Numbered from the stretch's first letter, positions 24,095 to 33,117 are shown. The stretch: DNA of 42,110 nucleotides from Chitinophaga pinensis (GCA_943329075.2 CALQCM020000038.1:1-42110); one strand, 5' to 3'. Notes: generated by a model not told the origin, from the sequence alone. Numbers and translations: made by a program.

Positions 24095-24263
24095 GCGATG
24101 GCTGTCCCCCCATCCCAGCCTTCCCCCACAAGGGGGGAAGGAGACCTGCTGATTGGCGTTGGCGCGAGGTTTTCTCCCTCCCCCTTGATGGGGGAGGGCA
24201 GGGGTGGGGGTGTAACGGCGATGGCTGTTCCCTCATCCCACACTTCCCCTTCAAATGGGGAAG
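24095..24263. repeat. Cluster of three GC-rich hairpin repeats
   Basis: Three stems follow the lyase gene: CCTTCCCCC/GGGGGAAGG at 24119-24141, CCCTCCCCC/GGGGGAGGG at 24176-24198, and CTTCCCC/GGGGAAG at 24243-24263. The phrase GCGATGGCTGT precedes the first and third units (24095 and 24218), so it is a tandem array of one dispersed repeat family. It may stop or pause transcripts and protect the upstream message. Confidence 0.7.
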
Positions 24264-24302
24264 AAGTTTCGCAAGAACTTTGATAAAGCGTTTAAAGAAG
24301 CC

Positions 24303-25436
24303 ATGAGAAAAGAAATCGTAGCCAAACAAGTCAAGGCGATGCAGGCCGCGGGCCTCGACGCCATGATCTCCTGTTCGCCGGAAAACTTCGCCTACCTCAC
24401 CGGCTTTGTCGTGCCCTCGCAGCCGCTGATCCGCCACCGTCATGCGATGGTGATCGTCACCGCCGACGGCAAGACGGCGATCTTCGGTGTTGACATGGAG
24501 GCCACCACCATCCAGCGGCGCGAACCCGATACGCCGTCGCGTATCTGGGCCGAATTCACCGACAGCGCGATGGCGGTACTCGCCAGCCAGCTGAAAGAGC
24601 TTGGACTGGAAGCGGCGCGCATCGGCATCGAGATGGATTACCTGCCGGCCGGCGATTACGCGCAGCTGGCGAAGGCCTTGCCCAATGCAGTGTTTTCCGG
24701 CAACGAAGCGATCCTCGCACGCCTGCGGCAGATCAAGACCGCCGATGAAATTGATCTGCTGCGCCGCCTGTCGCGCATCGCCGACCAGTCGATCACCGAT
24801 GCGCTGGCCGCCGTCAAAACGGGTGACAGCGAAATGGACATCGCCGCGCACATGACGCGCAACATTTACATGCTCGGCGCCGAACACTTCAAGCTTATGA
24901 TCGTTGCCACCGGCGAGCGCAGCCAGCTGCCCAACGTCGGACCGAGTGAGCGCAAGCTGCAGGTCGAAGACGTCTGCCGCGTCGAAATTTTTTCCGTGAT
25001 TGCCGGTTATCAGGCCGGCGTCTGCCGCACCGCCGTCGTGCAGCGCGCGCCCGCGCAGGCCGAAAAAATCTGGCAGAACCTCGTCGAGTGCAAATACCTG
25101 CTGATGGATATGATCAAGCCGGGTGCCAGTTGCCGTGCGATCTACGAGGCCTTCATCCGCAAACTGTCGGAGCTCAAGCTGCCGCCGATTTCCTTCGTCG
25201 GCCACGGCATCGGGCTGCATCTGCACGAAGACCCCTACATCGGTAAAACGCCGGAAATCGGCAAAACCGGCGATGCGCAACTCGAAGCCGGCATGGTGCT
25301 GGGCGTCGAGCCGCTGTGTTACCAAACCGGTTACGGCTATGGCATGCAGAACAAGGACATGATGCTGGTGACCGATAGTGGTTGCGAGTTGTTGTCCGAT
25401 TACGCCAATACCGACCGTTTGCTGGTGGTACGCTGA
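24303..25436 (+). CDS. M24-fold protein, creatinase/Xaa-Pro peptidase-like, without metal ligands
   Basis: The 377-residue 'pita-bread' protein is of the creatinase/aminopeptidase P family. An N-terminal creatinase domain ('LDAMISCSPENFAYLTGF') is followed by the C-terminal catalytic domain. Of the five metal ligands of M24 peptidases, His301 ('FVGHGIGLHLHEDP') and Glu336 ('GVEP') are present. The first Asp is Glu228 ('CRVEIFS'), the second is in 'AGVCRT' with no acid, and the last Glu is lost ('MQNKDMM'). Creatinase, a metal-free C-N hydrolase, shows this kind of loss. I start at the ATG before 'RKEIVAKQ', because an upstream ATG lies inside a hairpin repeat. The next gene overlaps by one base. 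Confidence 0.85.
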   Translation: MRKEIVAKQVKAMQAAGLDAMISCSPENFAYLTGFVVPSQPLIRHRHAMVIVTADGKTAIFGVDMEATTIQRREPDTPSRIWAEFTDSAMAVLASQLKELGLEAARIGIEMDYLPAGDYAQLAKALPNAVFSGNEAILARLRQIKTADEIDLLRRLSRIADQSITDALAAVKTGDSEMDIAAHMTRNIYMLGAEHFKLMIVATGERSQLPNVGPSERKLQVEDVCRVEIFSVIAGYQAGVCRTAVVQRAPAQAEKIWQNLVECKYLLMDMIKPGASCRAIYEAFIRKLSELKLPPISFVGHGIGLHLHEDPYIGKTPEIGKTGDAQLEAGMVLGVEPLCYQTGYGYGMQNKDMMLVTDSGCELLSDYANTDRLLVVR

Positions 25437-26521
25437 TGCGCGTTGCCGTTCTCGGTGCAGGGGCGGGTGGTGCTTCGGCCGTCGTCGAACTCACGCAGGC
25501 CGGTCACGAAGTCCATCTGTGGAACCGCTCGGCCGCTACGCTTGAACCGTTTCAGCGCTTGGGCGGCGTCGAACATGAAGGCGTCTTCGGCACAGGTCTC
25601 GCCAGGCCGCTGCTGATCACCGCCGATCTGCGCGCGGCGATCGACGGCTGCGCTGCGCTGGTGATTGTCCTGCCAACCATTTCACATGCCGTGGTGGCGA
25701 TTGCGCTGGCCCAGGCCGGTGCGCGTGCCGAGGTGCCGGTCATCCTCAACCCGGGCCACACCGGCGGTGCGCTCGAATTTGAAACCGCATTCAAAAAACA
25801 GCGCGCCGATGTGCCGCCGGTGGCGGAGTTTTCTACGCTGACCTATGTTGCGCGCAAGAGCCAGCCGCAGCGCGTCAACATCAGCGGGCGGGCGCGGCAG
25901 GTGCGCGTCGCCGCACTGCCCGGCAGCGAACGCGCGGTCGAGATCGCGGTGCAACTGTTTCCCTGTGCGAAGCCGGTTGCCGATGTGCTGGCCTCGGGGC
26001 TCGCCAACGTCAACATGGTGTTGCATACCCCCGGCGCGATCCTCGGCGCGGCGTGGATCGAGGCCACCGCCGGCGATTACACGTTTTACGCGCAGGGCAT
26101 GACGCCGGGCGTGGCGCGCGTCATGCGGGTGCTCGATGACGAGCGGCGCGCGGTGGCGCGCGCTTGCGGCCACACGCTGCCCAATCTGATCGAAGAGATG
26201 CAGGCCATCGGCACGGTGGAGAAACACGTCAGTGATTCCAATGATTTCGCGGCGGCGATTTCATCGGGTGTTGCCAACAGTCGCATCAAGGCGCCGGGCT
26301 CGCTCAATCACCGTTATTATCTGGAAGATTTCGGTCACGGCCTGCTGCCGTTCAGGACGATCGCGAAAATCGCCGGGGTGGCCGTGCCGGCAGCGGACAA
26401 TCTGTTCAAGCTGGCGGAAATTCTGGTCGGCAAAAATTATCGCGATGGCGGCCGCGGTGCCGCCGCGATGGGCATTCTCGGGCTGGATTTGAAGAGTTTG
26501 CTGGCGCGTGTGCGTAACTGA
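25436..26521 (+). CDS. NAD(P)-dependent opine/octopine dehydrogenase-family protein
   Basis: The 361-residue protein has an N-terminal Rossmann fold ('RVAVLGAGAGGASAVVELTQ', then 'HLWNRS') and the opine dehydrogenase helical domain ('NVNMVLHTPGAILGAAWIE', 'DYTFYAQGMTPGVARVM', 'APGSLNHRYYLEDFGHGLLP'). The His in 'NHRYYLEDFG' corresponds to the conserved catalytic region of the octopine/nopaline dehydrogenase domain. Such enzymes join or split an amino acid and a 2-keto acid by reductive amination or oxidation. Its start shares a base with the stop of the M24 gene. In a degradative operon it more likely oxidises a secondary amine than makes an opine. Confidence 0.88.
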   Translation: MRVAVLGAGAGGASAVVELTQAGHEVHLWNRSAATLEPFQRLGGVEHEGVFGTGLARPLLITADLRAAIDGCAALVIVLPTISHAVVAIALAQAGARAEVPVILNPGHTGGALEFETAFKKQRADVPPVAEFSTLTYVARKSQPQRVNISGRARQVRVAALPGSERAVEIAVQLFPCAKPVADVLASGLANVNMVLHTPGAILGAAWIEATAGDYTFYAQGMTPGVARVMRVLDDERRAVARACGHTLPNLIEEMQAIGTVEKHVSDSNDFAAAISSGVANSRIKAPGSLNHRYYLEDFGHGLLPFRTIAKIAGVAVPAADNLFKLAEILVGKNYRDGGRGAAAMGILGLDLKSLLARVRN

Positions 26522-26555
26522 TGAGCGGGAACAACGGAACCAACGGAGGCGGCTT

Positions 26556-27140
26556 ATGCCGGTAGTGACAGTCGATTTATGGCCGGGGCGCAGCGTCAAT
26601 CAGAAGCGGCGGTTGGTCGCCGCAATCACTGAGGCGATGGTGGAGCATACCGGCGCCGGCTCCGAGCATCTGCACGTGATCATTCACGACGTGGCGAAAG
26701 ACAGCTGGGGCCGCGATGGCCGCCTCGGCATTGATAACGAACCCGGCGAACCTGACGCACCGGCGAAAGCGCCGGCACCCAAGGCGAGCAAGGTTTTCGG
26801 CTTCGCACATCTGTTGCTGCAGGTGCGTGACCTCGATGCCTCGAAAAAATTCTACGCAGAGCTGCTCGGTTTCACCGGGCGCAACGCCAAGCCGCTCACC
26901 GACGGCCGGCCCTTCGTGCCGTTCAAGCAGGGCATCGCACTGACGACCGGCGGGCCCGGCGGCGCGCCGCAAATCGATCACATGGCGTTTCGCGTCAGCG
27001 GCGTCGATGCGCTCGCCGCGCGTCTGCAAGCCGCCGGCGTGAAATTTTTTCAGGATCTGCACGATGGTATCTACGGCCGCACGATTTACGTCGCCGATCC
27101 GGATGGCAATAAAATCGAGCTCTACGAAGAACCGCGCTGA
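26556..27140 (+). CDS. Fusion of a 4-oxalocrotonate-tautomerase domain with a glyoxalase/VOC domain
   Basis: The 194-residue protein joins two small enzyme folds. Residues 2-60 are a 4-OT-type tautomerase: Pro2 becomes the N-terminal catalytic proline after Met removal, Arg12 sits at the usual Arg11 position, and Trp51 at the usual Phe50 position. Residues 61-78 are a Pro/Ala/Lys linker. Residues 80-194 are a VOC domain with metal-ligand candidates His85 ('FAHLLLQV'), His142 ('IDHMAFRV') and Glu188 ('NKIELYEE'). GGAGG lies six bases before the ATG, so the proline is correctly exposed. The two may act in sequence, tautomerising a product and then isomerising or cleaving it. The fold assignment is firm; the reaction is unknown. 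Confidence 0.88.
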   Translation: MPVVTVDLWPGRSVNQKRRLVAAITEAMVEHTGAGSEHLHVIIHDVAKDSWGRDGRLGIDNEPGEPDAPAKAPAPKASKVFGFAHLLLQVRDLDASKKFYAELLGFTGRNAKPLTDGRPFVPFKQGIALTTGGPGGAPQIDHMAFRVSGVDALAARLQAAGVKFFQDLHDGIYGRTIYVADPDGNKIELYEEPR

Positions 27141-27291
27141 AACCATTGCCAGCCTGTGTCCGCACTGACTGTGTGCGCCGTCAGGCCGGCATGGTGCGAC
27201 TAGGGGCTGCAGGCGGGCAGGTCATCGGCGGGTTAGCTGTCACGATCCTTGCTTGTATCGGGGCACCTTCATTCACTTGGAAATACGCACC

Positions 27292-28287
27292 ATGAAAAAA
27301 CTCGAAGCGTTCAATGCCACGGCGGCAATTTTGTCGCTGGCCGCATCAATGGTCGCCGCACCGGTTTTTGCGCAGGTGACCTCCAACTATCCGACCAAAG
27401 CCATCCGTGTTTTCATCGGCTTTGCACCGGGCGGCCCCGCCGACATCGCCGGCCGTGTGGTTGCCCCCAAGTTGAGTGAAGCGCTCGGCCAGGCGGTGGT
27501 GATTGAAAACCGCGGCGGCGCCGGCGGTACCATCGGCATGGAGCTGGTGGTAAAGGCCGCCCCCGACGGCTACACGCTGGGCCTCGGCAGCTCGGGCAAT
27601 CTGGTGGTGGCGCCGCACCTCTATCCGAAGGCCGGCTACAACGTGCAGAAAGACGTCGTCACCGTGTCGCAGCTCGCCACCACTGCCTATGCGGTGGCGG
27701 TCAATCCGAGTGTGCCGGCGAAGAACATCAAAGAGCTGATCAAGCTCGCGCTGTCGAAGAAGGACCTGCTGAGCTACGGTTCGTCGGGCGCCGGCGCCAG
27801 CTCGCATGTGGCGGCGGAATTGTTCTCGGTGGCGACTGGCGCGCAGATGGTGCACGTGCCGTACAAGGGCACCGGCCCCGCACTCACCGCCGTGGTGGCC
27901 GGTGAAATCGATCTCATGTTCGCCGATCTGATCCCGGCCCTGCCGCATGCCAAAAACAACCGCCTGCGCCTTCTGGCGGCCATCGGCAGCAAACGCGCGG
28001 CGGCCGCTCCCGAGCTGCCGACCATCGCCGAAGCCGGCGTCAAGATGCAACCGATGGAAGGGCGCTACGGCATCATCGCGCCGCCCGGCACGTCGCGCGA
28101 AATCGTCGCCAAACTGCATGCGGCCATTGTTACCGTGCTGAAAAATCCGGAAATCCAGCAACGCTTCGCGCAGATCGGCTTCGAGATCGTCGGTGATACG
28201 CCCGAGCAGTTTTCCGCCGTGCTCAAGACCGAGGGCGATGCCATCGGCGCCGTTATCCGCAAGGCCGGCATCAAACCCGACGCCTGA
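27292..28287 (+). CDS. Bug/TctC-family periplasmic solute receptor 4
   Basis: The 331-residue precursor has signal peptide 'ATAAILSLAASMVAAPVFAQ', then 'YPTKAIRVFIGFAPGGPADI', 'ENRGGAGGTIG', 'PDGYTLG' and 'VHVPYKGTGPALT'. The reading frame is open 13 codons further upstream, but the ATG at 27292 directly precedes a Lys-Lys start and hydrophobic core. It is separated by 150 bp from the tautomerase fusion gene and followed 59 bp later by the cyclodeaminase-like gene, so it belongs to the catabolic cluster. Confidence 0.92.
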   Translation: MKKLEAFNATAAILSLAASMVAAPVFAQVTSNYPTKAIRVFIGFAPGGPADIAGRVVAPKLSEALGQAVVIENRGGAGGTIGMELVVKAAPDGYTLGLGSSGNLVVAPHLYPKAGYNVQKDVVTVSQLATTAYAVAVNPSVPAKNIKELIKLALSKKDLLSYGSSGAGASSHVAAELFSVATGAQMVHVPYKGTGPALTAVVAGEIDLMFADLIPALPHAKNNRLRLLAAIGSKRAAAAPELPTIAEAGVKMQPMEGRYGIIAPPGTSREIVAKLHAAIVTVLKNPEIQQRFAQIGFEIVGDTPEQFSAVLKTEGDAIGAVIRKAGIKPDA

Positions 28288-28346
28288 TTCCACCCCGCCG
28301 GCGCCGCGGGCGTCCGCCCATCCAACTGAAGAAAGAACGCCCTCTC

Positions 28347-29315
28347 ATGCCGCTGCTCTATCTCACCGCCAGACAATGCCACCAACTGATTACGCCGGAC
28401 GACGTGCTGGCCGAGATTTCACGTGTCGTCGCACAGGACGCCGCCGGCCGCGTGCGCTGGCCGGTGCCGCCCAACATGAACATGCGCGACCGTTTCGAAA
28501 ATCACTATCACCTGAAAGCCTGCATACTCGACGAGGCCTCGGTCGGCGGTTTCCGTTTTGTGTCGCACAACGCCACCGATGAAACCTCGCAGGATGCGAC
28601 GCGTTTTATCATGCTGGTCGATGTCGAAAGCTCGCGCCCGCTGGCCCTCGTCGATGAAACCTGGACCTATGCACAGCGCACCGTCGCCTCTATCGTCATG
28701 GCCGCGCACAAACTCGCGCGCAAGGACGCCGGCACGCTGGCGCTGGTCGGCGCCGGGCGTCTGGCCACCACCGCGCTCGAATATTTCACGCGACTCTTCA
28801 AGCTGAAAGAAGTGCGCATCGCGTCGCGGCGTCCCGAAACACGCGCCGCGCTCGCCGCCAAAGCAAAAGCGGACTACGGCGTCAACGCGCGGCCAGTGGA
28901 CAGCATCGAAGAAGCCGTGCGCGGCGCCGATCTGGTGTTGACCGCCACCAACAGTGCGCGCGCCATGCTCGAAGAATCGTGGATCGGCCCCGGCACCGTA
29001 GTCGCCACGCTGGACAGCGCCGAGCCGGGGCGTGATCTGGCCGAGAAGTCCGACCTCTTCGTCGTCGACAGCCGCGCGCAGTTGCAGAAAGAACTCGCCG
29101 AGTTGTTCGGCGCCGAGGCGCCGGGCTGGGTCGATGCGACGGTGGCCGAGGTCGTCAGCGGCAAACATCCGGGCCGCACCAGCGAAGCGCAACGCGTGTT
29201 GATCATCACGCAGGGCATGGCGAGTCAGGATGTCGCGCTTGCCAATCTCGTTTACCAGCGCGCACTGGCGAAGAAAGTCGGCATGGTGCTGCCGATCGAA
29301 TTGCCGCAGAATTAG
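28347..29315 (+). CDS. Ornithine cyclodeaminase/mu-crystallin-family protein
   Basis: The 322-residue protein shows the family order: substrate-binding N-terminal region ('RVRWPVPPNMNMRDRFENHY'), 'LVDETWTYAQRTVAS', a Rossmann fold ('LALVGAGRLATTALEYF') with 'IASRRPETR', and the C-terminal 'IITQGMASQDVALANLVYQR'. Members include ornithine cyclodeaminase, alanine dehydrogenase of archaea, ketimine reductases and pyrroline-carboxylate reductases. In this setting an NAD(P)-linked imine/amine conversion is the likely job. The canonical N-terminal substrate Arg/Lys cluster differs from ornithine cyclodeaminase, so ornithine is not assumed. Confidence 0.88.
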   Translation: MPLLYLTARQCHQLITPDDVLAEISRVVAQDAAGRVRWPVPPNMNMRDRFENHYHLKACILDEASVGGFRFVSHNATDETSQDATRFIMLVDVESSRPLALVDETWTYAQRTVASIVMAAHKLARKDAGTLALVGAGRLATTALEYFTRLFKLKEVRIASRRPETRAALAAKAKADYGVNARPVDSIEEAVRGADLVLTATNSARAMLEESWIGPGTVVATLDSAEPGRDLAEKSDLFVVDSRAQLQKELAELFGAEAPGWVDATVAEVVSGKHPGRTSEAQRVLIITQGMASQDVALANLVYQRALAKKVGMVLPIELPQN

Positions 29316-29319
29316 CAGG

Positions 29320-29342
29320 GGCGCCGGCGCAAAACCGGCGCC
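29320..29342 (+). terminator. Hairpin between the cyclodeaminase-like gene and hyuB
   Basis: GGCGCCGG-CGCAAAA-CCGGCGCC is a perfect eight-base-pair stem starting five bases after a stop codon. No T-run follows, so it may be a pause or processing site rather than a full terminator. Confidence 0.45.
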
Positions 29343-29371
29343 ATCCATAAAAATAAATTGCCGGGGGAGTG

Positions 29372-31021
29372 ATGCAGACGTCGATCGACGATCCAGTCAA
29401 TCTGGAAATTCTGTGGGAACGCTGCATTTCGATCGTTGACGAGGCCGCGCACACGCTGGTGCGCGCGGCGTTTTCGACGGTGGCGCGCGAATCGAACGAT
29501 TTCGGCTGTGCGCTGTGCGATAGCGACGGCACCGGCATCGGTTACACCACGCGCGGCACGCCGCGCATGGGCATCATCCTGCCGCGCACCATCCGCGCCA
29601 TTCTTGAACGCATTCCGCCGCAGACGCTGCAACCGGGCGACGTGCTGTTTACCAACGATCCGTGGTTCGGCTCCGGGCATCTGCCCGATTTTTACGTCAC
29701 CATGCCGATCTTCCGCGGCGACAAACTTGTTGGTTTCGCCGGCGCCTGTTCGCATGTCGCCGACGTCGGCGGTTCCACGGTGCCGGATGCGCGCCAGGTT
29801 TATGAAGAAGGCATCTGTTTTCCACCGGTCAAACTGTTCCGTGCCGGCGAGCCCGATGCGATGTTGTTCTCGATTCTGCAGAAAAACGTGCGCGTCTCCG
29901 ACCAGGTCATCGGCGATCTCAACGCGCTGGTCGCCTCCTGCCGTACCAGCGCCTCTGAACTGGTCAGACTGATGGATGAGACGGGCATCGACGACTGGCG
30001 ACCGCTGTCGCGCGCGCTCAATGCGCGCACCGAAGCGGTGTTCCGTCGCGCCATCGAGAAAATCCCCGATGGCATCTACACCAGCACAGTCGAAGCCGAC
30101 GGCTTCAAAAGCGCGGTCACGCTGCAATGCGCGATCAAGGTGGCCGGCAGCGAAATCGAAATCGATTGCACCGGCACCTCACCGCAGGTCAGCCCCGGCG
30201 GCATCAACGTCGTTTACAACTTCACGCATTCGGCCTTCATCTATGCGCTGAAATGCATCCTCGATCCGCACACGCCTTACAACGAAGGCATCACGCGGCC
30301 GATCAAGGTGTTTGCCCCCGAGGGCTGCATACTCAATGCGCAGTTTCCGGCGCCGGTCTTCGCGCGCAACCAGACGGCGCATTACATTCCGACCCTGACG
30401 ATGGACGCGATGGCCAAAGCCATTCCGGAACGCGTGATGGCGGCCTGCGGCTCGCCGACCAACCGCACGGTGTTCGCCGGGACGCACGGCCACGACGGCC
30501 GGCCGTTCTCGTTCATGATGATCAGCAGCGGCGGCATGGGCGCCTGCGACGGCAAGGACGGTTATTCCTGCACGCCATATCCGTCGAACTCCGGTTCGCC
30601 CCCGGTCGAAGTGATCGAAAGCGTGGTGCCGCTGACCATCCGCAAAAAAGCGCTGCGCACCGATTCCGGCGGTGCCGGTGAATTCCGCGGCGGGCTTGGC
30701 ATTGAACTGGTGGTGGAAAACAGCTCCGGCCATACGATCACGGGTTCGAGCCGCATGGATCGCGTCACGCATCCGCCGCGCGGATTGTCGGGAGGGGGTG
30801 ATGCCGACACGGCCGGCATCTGGCTTGACGGCGACAAGCCGTTTCCACCGAAGGGTCGCGGTGAAGTCGGTGCCGGGCAGTTTCTATCGATTCATTCGCC
30901 CGGTGGCGGCGGCTTCGGGCCGTCGCAAAAACGCGACGCCGGAAAAATAAAACGCGATCTCGCCGAAGGGCTGATCAGCGCGGAAGCGGCAACCCGACAA
31001 TACGGTCAGACCACAGCATGA
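29372..31021 (+). CDS. hyuB: Hydantoinase B/5-oxoprolinase subunit B family
   Basis: The 549-residue protein is of the HyuB/AcxB/oxoprolinase-B family. Visible signatures are 'DPVNLEILWERCISIVDEAA', 'VLFTNDPWFGSGHLPDFYV', 'CSHVADVGGS', 'KSAVTLQCAIKVAGSEIEID' and the Gly-rich end 'DSGGAGEFRGGLG' with 'SPGGGGFGPS'. With HyuA it forms an ATP-dependent enzyme that opens a lactam or imide ring, as in N-methylhydantoinase and 5-oxoprolinase, or carboxylates acetone or acetophenone in related complexes. A purine run (GGGGGAG) fits the ATG at 29372 better than an in-frame GTG one codon earlier. The stop overlaps hyuA by four bases. No small gamma subunit is found. Confidence 0.92.
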   Translation: MQTSIDDPVNLEILWERCISIVDEAAHTLVRAAFSTVARESNDFGCALCDSDGTGIGYTTRGTPRMGIILPRTIRAILERIPPQTLQPGDVLFTNDPWFGSGHLPDFYVTMPIFRGDKLVGFAGACSHVADVGGSTVPDARQVYEEGICFPPVKLFRAGEPDAMLFSILQKNVRVSDQVIGDLNALVASCRTSASELVRLMDETGIDDWRPLSRALNARTEAVFRRAIEKIPDGIYTSTVEADGFKSAVTLQCAIKVAGSEIEIDCTGTSPQVSPGGINVVYNFTHSAFIYALKCILDPHTPYNEGITRPIKVFAPEGCILNAQFPAPVFARNQTAHYIPTLTMDAMAKAIPERVMAACGSPTNRTVFAGTHGHDGRPFSFMMISSGGMGACDGKDGYSCTPYPSNSGSPPVEVIESVVPLTIRKKALRTDSGGAGEFRGGLGIELVVENSSGHTITGSSRMDRVTHPPRGLSGGGDADTAGIWLDGDKPFPPKGRGEVGAGQFLSIHSPGGGGFGPSQKRDAGKIKRDLAEGLISAEAATRQYGQTTA

Positions 31022-33117
31022 GTGCCGATAACGAAATCGTGCTCGGCGTCGACATCGGCGGCACTTTCACTGACTTCGCGTTGTTGAAACGCGCTACCGG
31101 CGAACTCTACATCGGCAAGCAACTGACCACGCCCGATGATCCGGGCCGCGCCTTTCTTGAAGGCGTCGATGAACTTTGCGCACGCGCCGGTGTGTCGCAT
31201 GCGCAATTGAGCCGCATCTCGCATGCCACCACGCTGGTAACCAACGCCATCATCGAGCGCAAGGGCTGCGCGACCGGCCTCTTGATGACGGCGGGTTTTC
31301 GCGACGTGCTCGTAATGGGGCGCGAGTCGCGCTACGACCATTACGATTTCCGTTTCGAGCGGCCCGAACCCATCGTGCCGCGCAGCCTGACGCGTGAAGT
31401 GGTCGAGCGCATGGCCTGGAACGGCGCCGTGTTGCAGGCGCTTGACGAAGATTCAGTGCGGCAGGCGGTGCGCGAACTGGCGGCGCAGGGGGTGGCCTCG
31501 ATTGCGGTGTGCCTGCTGCATGCCTACCGCAATCCGGCGCACGAACAGGCCATCCGCACACTGATGGCGCGCGAATTTCCGCAGATCGACTGCACCATTT
31601 CAAGCGAAGTCGCACCCGAGCTGCGCGAATACGAGCGCGCTTCGACCACGGTGCTTAACGCTTATGTGCGGCCCGATGTCAAAAATTATCTGTCGCATCT
31701 GGACGCGGCACTGGCGGCGAAAAATTTCGGCAAACACGTGCATGTCATGCTCTCGAACGGCGGCATTTCGAGCACCGCCATCGCGCAGGAAATTCCGATC
31801 CAGCTGATCGAATCCGGGCCGGCCGCCGGGGCGCTGGCAGCGGCGCGTTACGCCGAACTGCTCGGCATCGAACATGCGCTGGCCTTCGACATGGGCGGCA
31901 CGACGGCGAAGCTGTGCTGCATCGAAAACGGCCGGCCGTTCCACGCCAATATTTTTGAAACCGCACGTGCGCAACGTTTCCGTCGCGGCAGCGGACTGCC
32001 GGTGCTAATCCCGGTGATCGAGTTAATCGAAATCGGCGCCGGCGGCGGCAGCATTGCGCATATCGATGCGCTGGGCCTGCTGAAAGTCGGGCCGCAAAGC
32101 GCGGGCGCGGCGCCGGGGCCTGCCTGCTACGGCCGCGGCGGTACCGCGCCGACGGTGACCGACGCGGATCTCGTACTGGGTTATATCGACCCGGCACGTT
32201 TTCTCGGCGGCGACATGACGCTCGACCGCAAGGCCGCGGAAGGCGCGATCGAACGCGCGGTCGGCGTGCCGTTGGCCAAAACCACGGTCGATGCAGCGTG
32301 GGGCATCTTCGCCGTGGTCAACGAAGCGATGGTCGCGGCCGGCAAACGTTATGCGGCCGAGCGCGCGCTCGACATACGCAAGTTCACGTTGATCACCTTT
32401 GGTGGGGCTGCACCGATTCACGCCTGGCGCGTGGCAAAGATATTGGGCATCGGGCGCATTGTTTATCCGCTCGGTGCCGGGGCGACCTCCGCAGTGGGAC
32501 TGTGCATCGCCGAACCGGTGATCAATCTGTCGCGCAGCTACGTCGGCCCGCTCGACGCGCTCGACTGGTCGCGGGTGGCGACCCTGTTCGCGGAAATGGA
32601 AACCCGCGCAACAGCAATGCTGCAGGACGCCGGCGCGCAACCGCGGGACATCACGATCGATCGCAGCGTTGATATCCGCTATAAGGGGCAGGGCTACGAA
32701 ATCGAAGTGCCGGTCAGCGGCATCGATCTGTCATCGAGTGATGACGCTGATCTGCTCAAACAGGTGACTGCGCGTTTTGAAGAGGCCTATGCGCGCCAAT
32801 TCGGTCGCGCACTGAACATCAGCGCGACCGAAGCGATCACCTGGCGCGTGCGCGCAGCGGGGGCAAAACCGCCGTTCAATTTGTCGCCGCAGGTTGCCGC
32901 GGCAAAACAACCGCTGGCACAGACGGGCCGCCGCCGCGTTTATTTCGGACCCGAGCATGGCCATGTCGATTGTCCGGTCCTCAATCGCTACCAGCTCAAA
33001 CCGGGAGAGCAGGGCGTCGGTCCGGCCTTGCTCGAAGAACGCGAGACAACGGTGGTGGTGGGGCCCGCGGCGCGCTGGGCGATCGACGCCTGGCGCAATT
33101 TGCTGGTCGATCTTTGA
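31018..33117 (+). CDS. hyuA: Hydantoinase A/5-oxoprolinase subunit A family
   Basis: The 699-residue protein is the ATP-binding partner of HyuB. The two phosphate-binding loops of the ASKHA-type fold are seen as 'LGVDIGGTFTDFALLKR' at the start and 'LAFDMGGTTAKLCCIENG' near residue 290. Other family marks are 'SHATTLVTNAIIERKG', 'LSNGGISSTAIAQEIPI', 'IESGPAAGALAA' and 'GAGGGSIAHID'. The length is normal for the stand-alone A subunit. It is coupled to hyuB by ATGA and followed after 5 bp by a receptor gene, so ring opening and uptake are likely to serve one substrate. Confidence 0.93.
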   Translation: MSADNEIVLGVDIGGTFTDFALLKRATGELYIGKQLTTPDDPGRAFLEGVDELCARAGVSHAQLSRISHATTLVTNAIIERKGCATGLLMTAGFRDVLVMGRESRYDHYDFRFERPEPIVPRSLTREVVERMAWNGAVLQALDEDSVRQAVRELAAQGVASIAVCLLHAYRNPAHEQAIRTLMAREFPQIDCTISSEVAPELREYERASTTVLNAYVRPDVKNYLSHLDAALAAKNFGKHVHVMLSNGGISSTAIAQEIPIQLIESGPAAGALAAARYAELLGIEHALAFDMGGTTAKLCCIENGRPFHANIFETARAQRFRRGSGLPVLIPVIELIEIGAGGGSIAHIDALGLLKVGPQSAGAAPGPACYGRGGTAPTVTDADLVLGYIDPARFLGGDMTLDRKAAEGAIERAVGVPLAKTTVDAAWGIFAVVNEAMVAAGKRYAAERALDIRKFTLITFGGAAPIHAWRVAKILGIGRIVYPLGAGATSAVGLCIAEPVINLSRSYVGPLDALDWSRVATLFAEMETRATAMLQDAGAQPRDITIDRSVDIRYKGQGYEIEVPVSGIDLSSSDDADLLKQVTARFEEAYARQFGRALNISATEAITWRVRAAGAKPPFNLSPQVAAAKQPLAQTGRRRVYFGPEHGHVDCPVLNRYQLKPGEQGVGPALLEERETTVVVGPAARWAIDAWRNLLVDL

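Noticed and set aside
22897..24243. A 448-codon minus-strand open frame opposite the enolase-superfamily gene
   Set aside because: Its His/Arg/Asp-rich composition is typical of antisense frames in GC-rich DNA, and it begins inside a hairpin repeat. The plus-strand gene has all catalytic residues.
24095..24263. A CRISPR array
   Set aside because: The units are palindromic, unequal and without regular spacers, and no cas genes are present.
24081..25325. A 414-codon minus-strand open frame opposite the M24 gene
   Set aside because: It has the same antisense pattern without motifs, while the plus-strand frame encodes a known fold.
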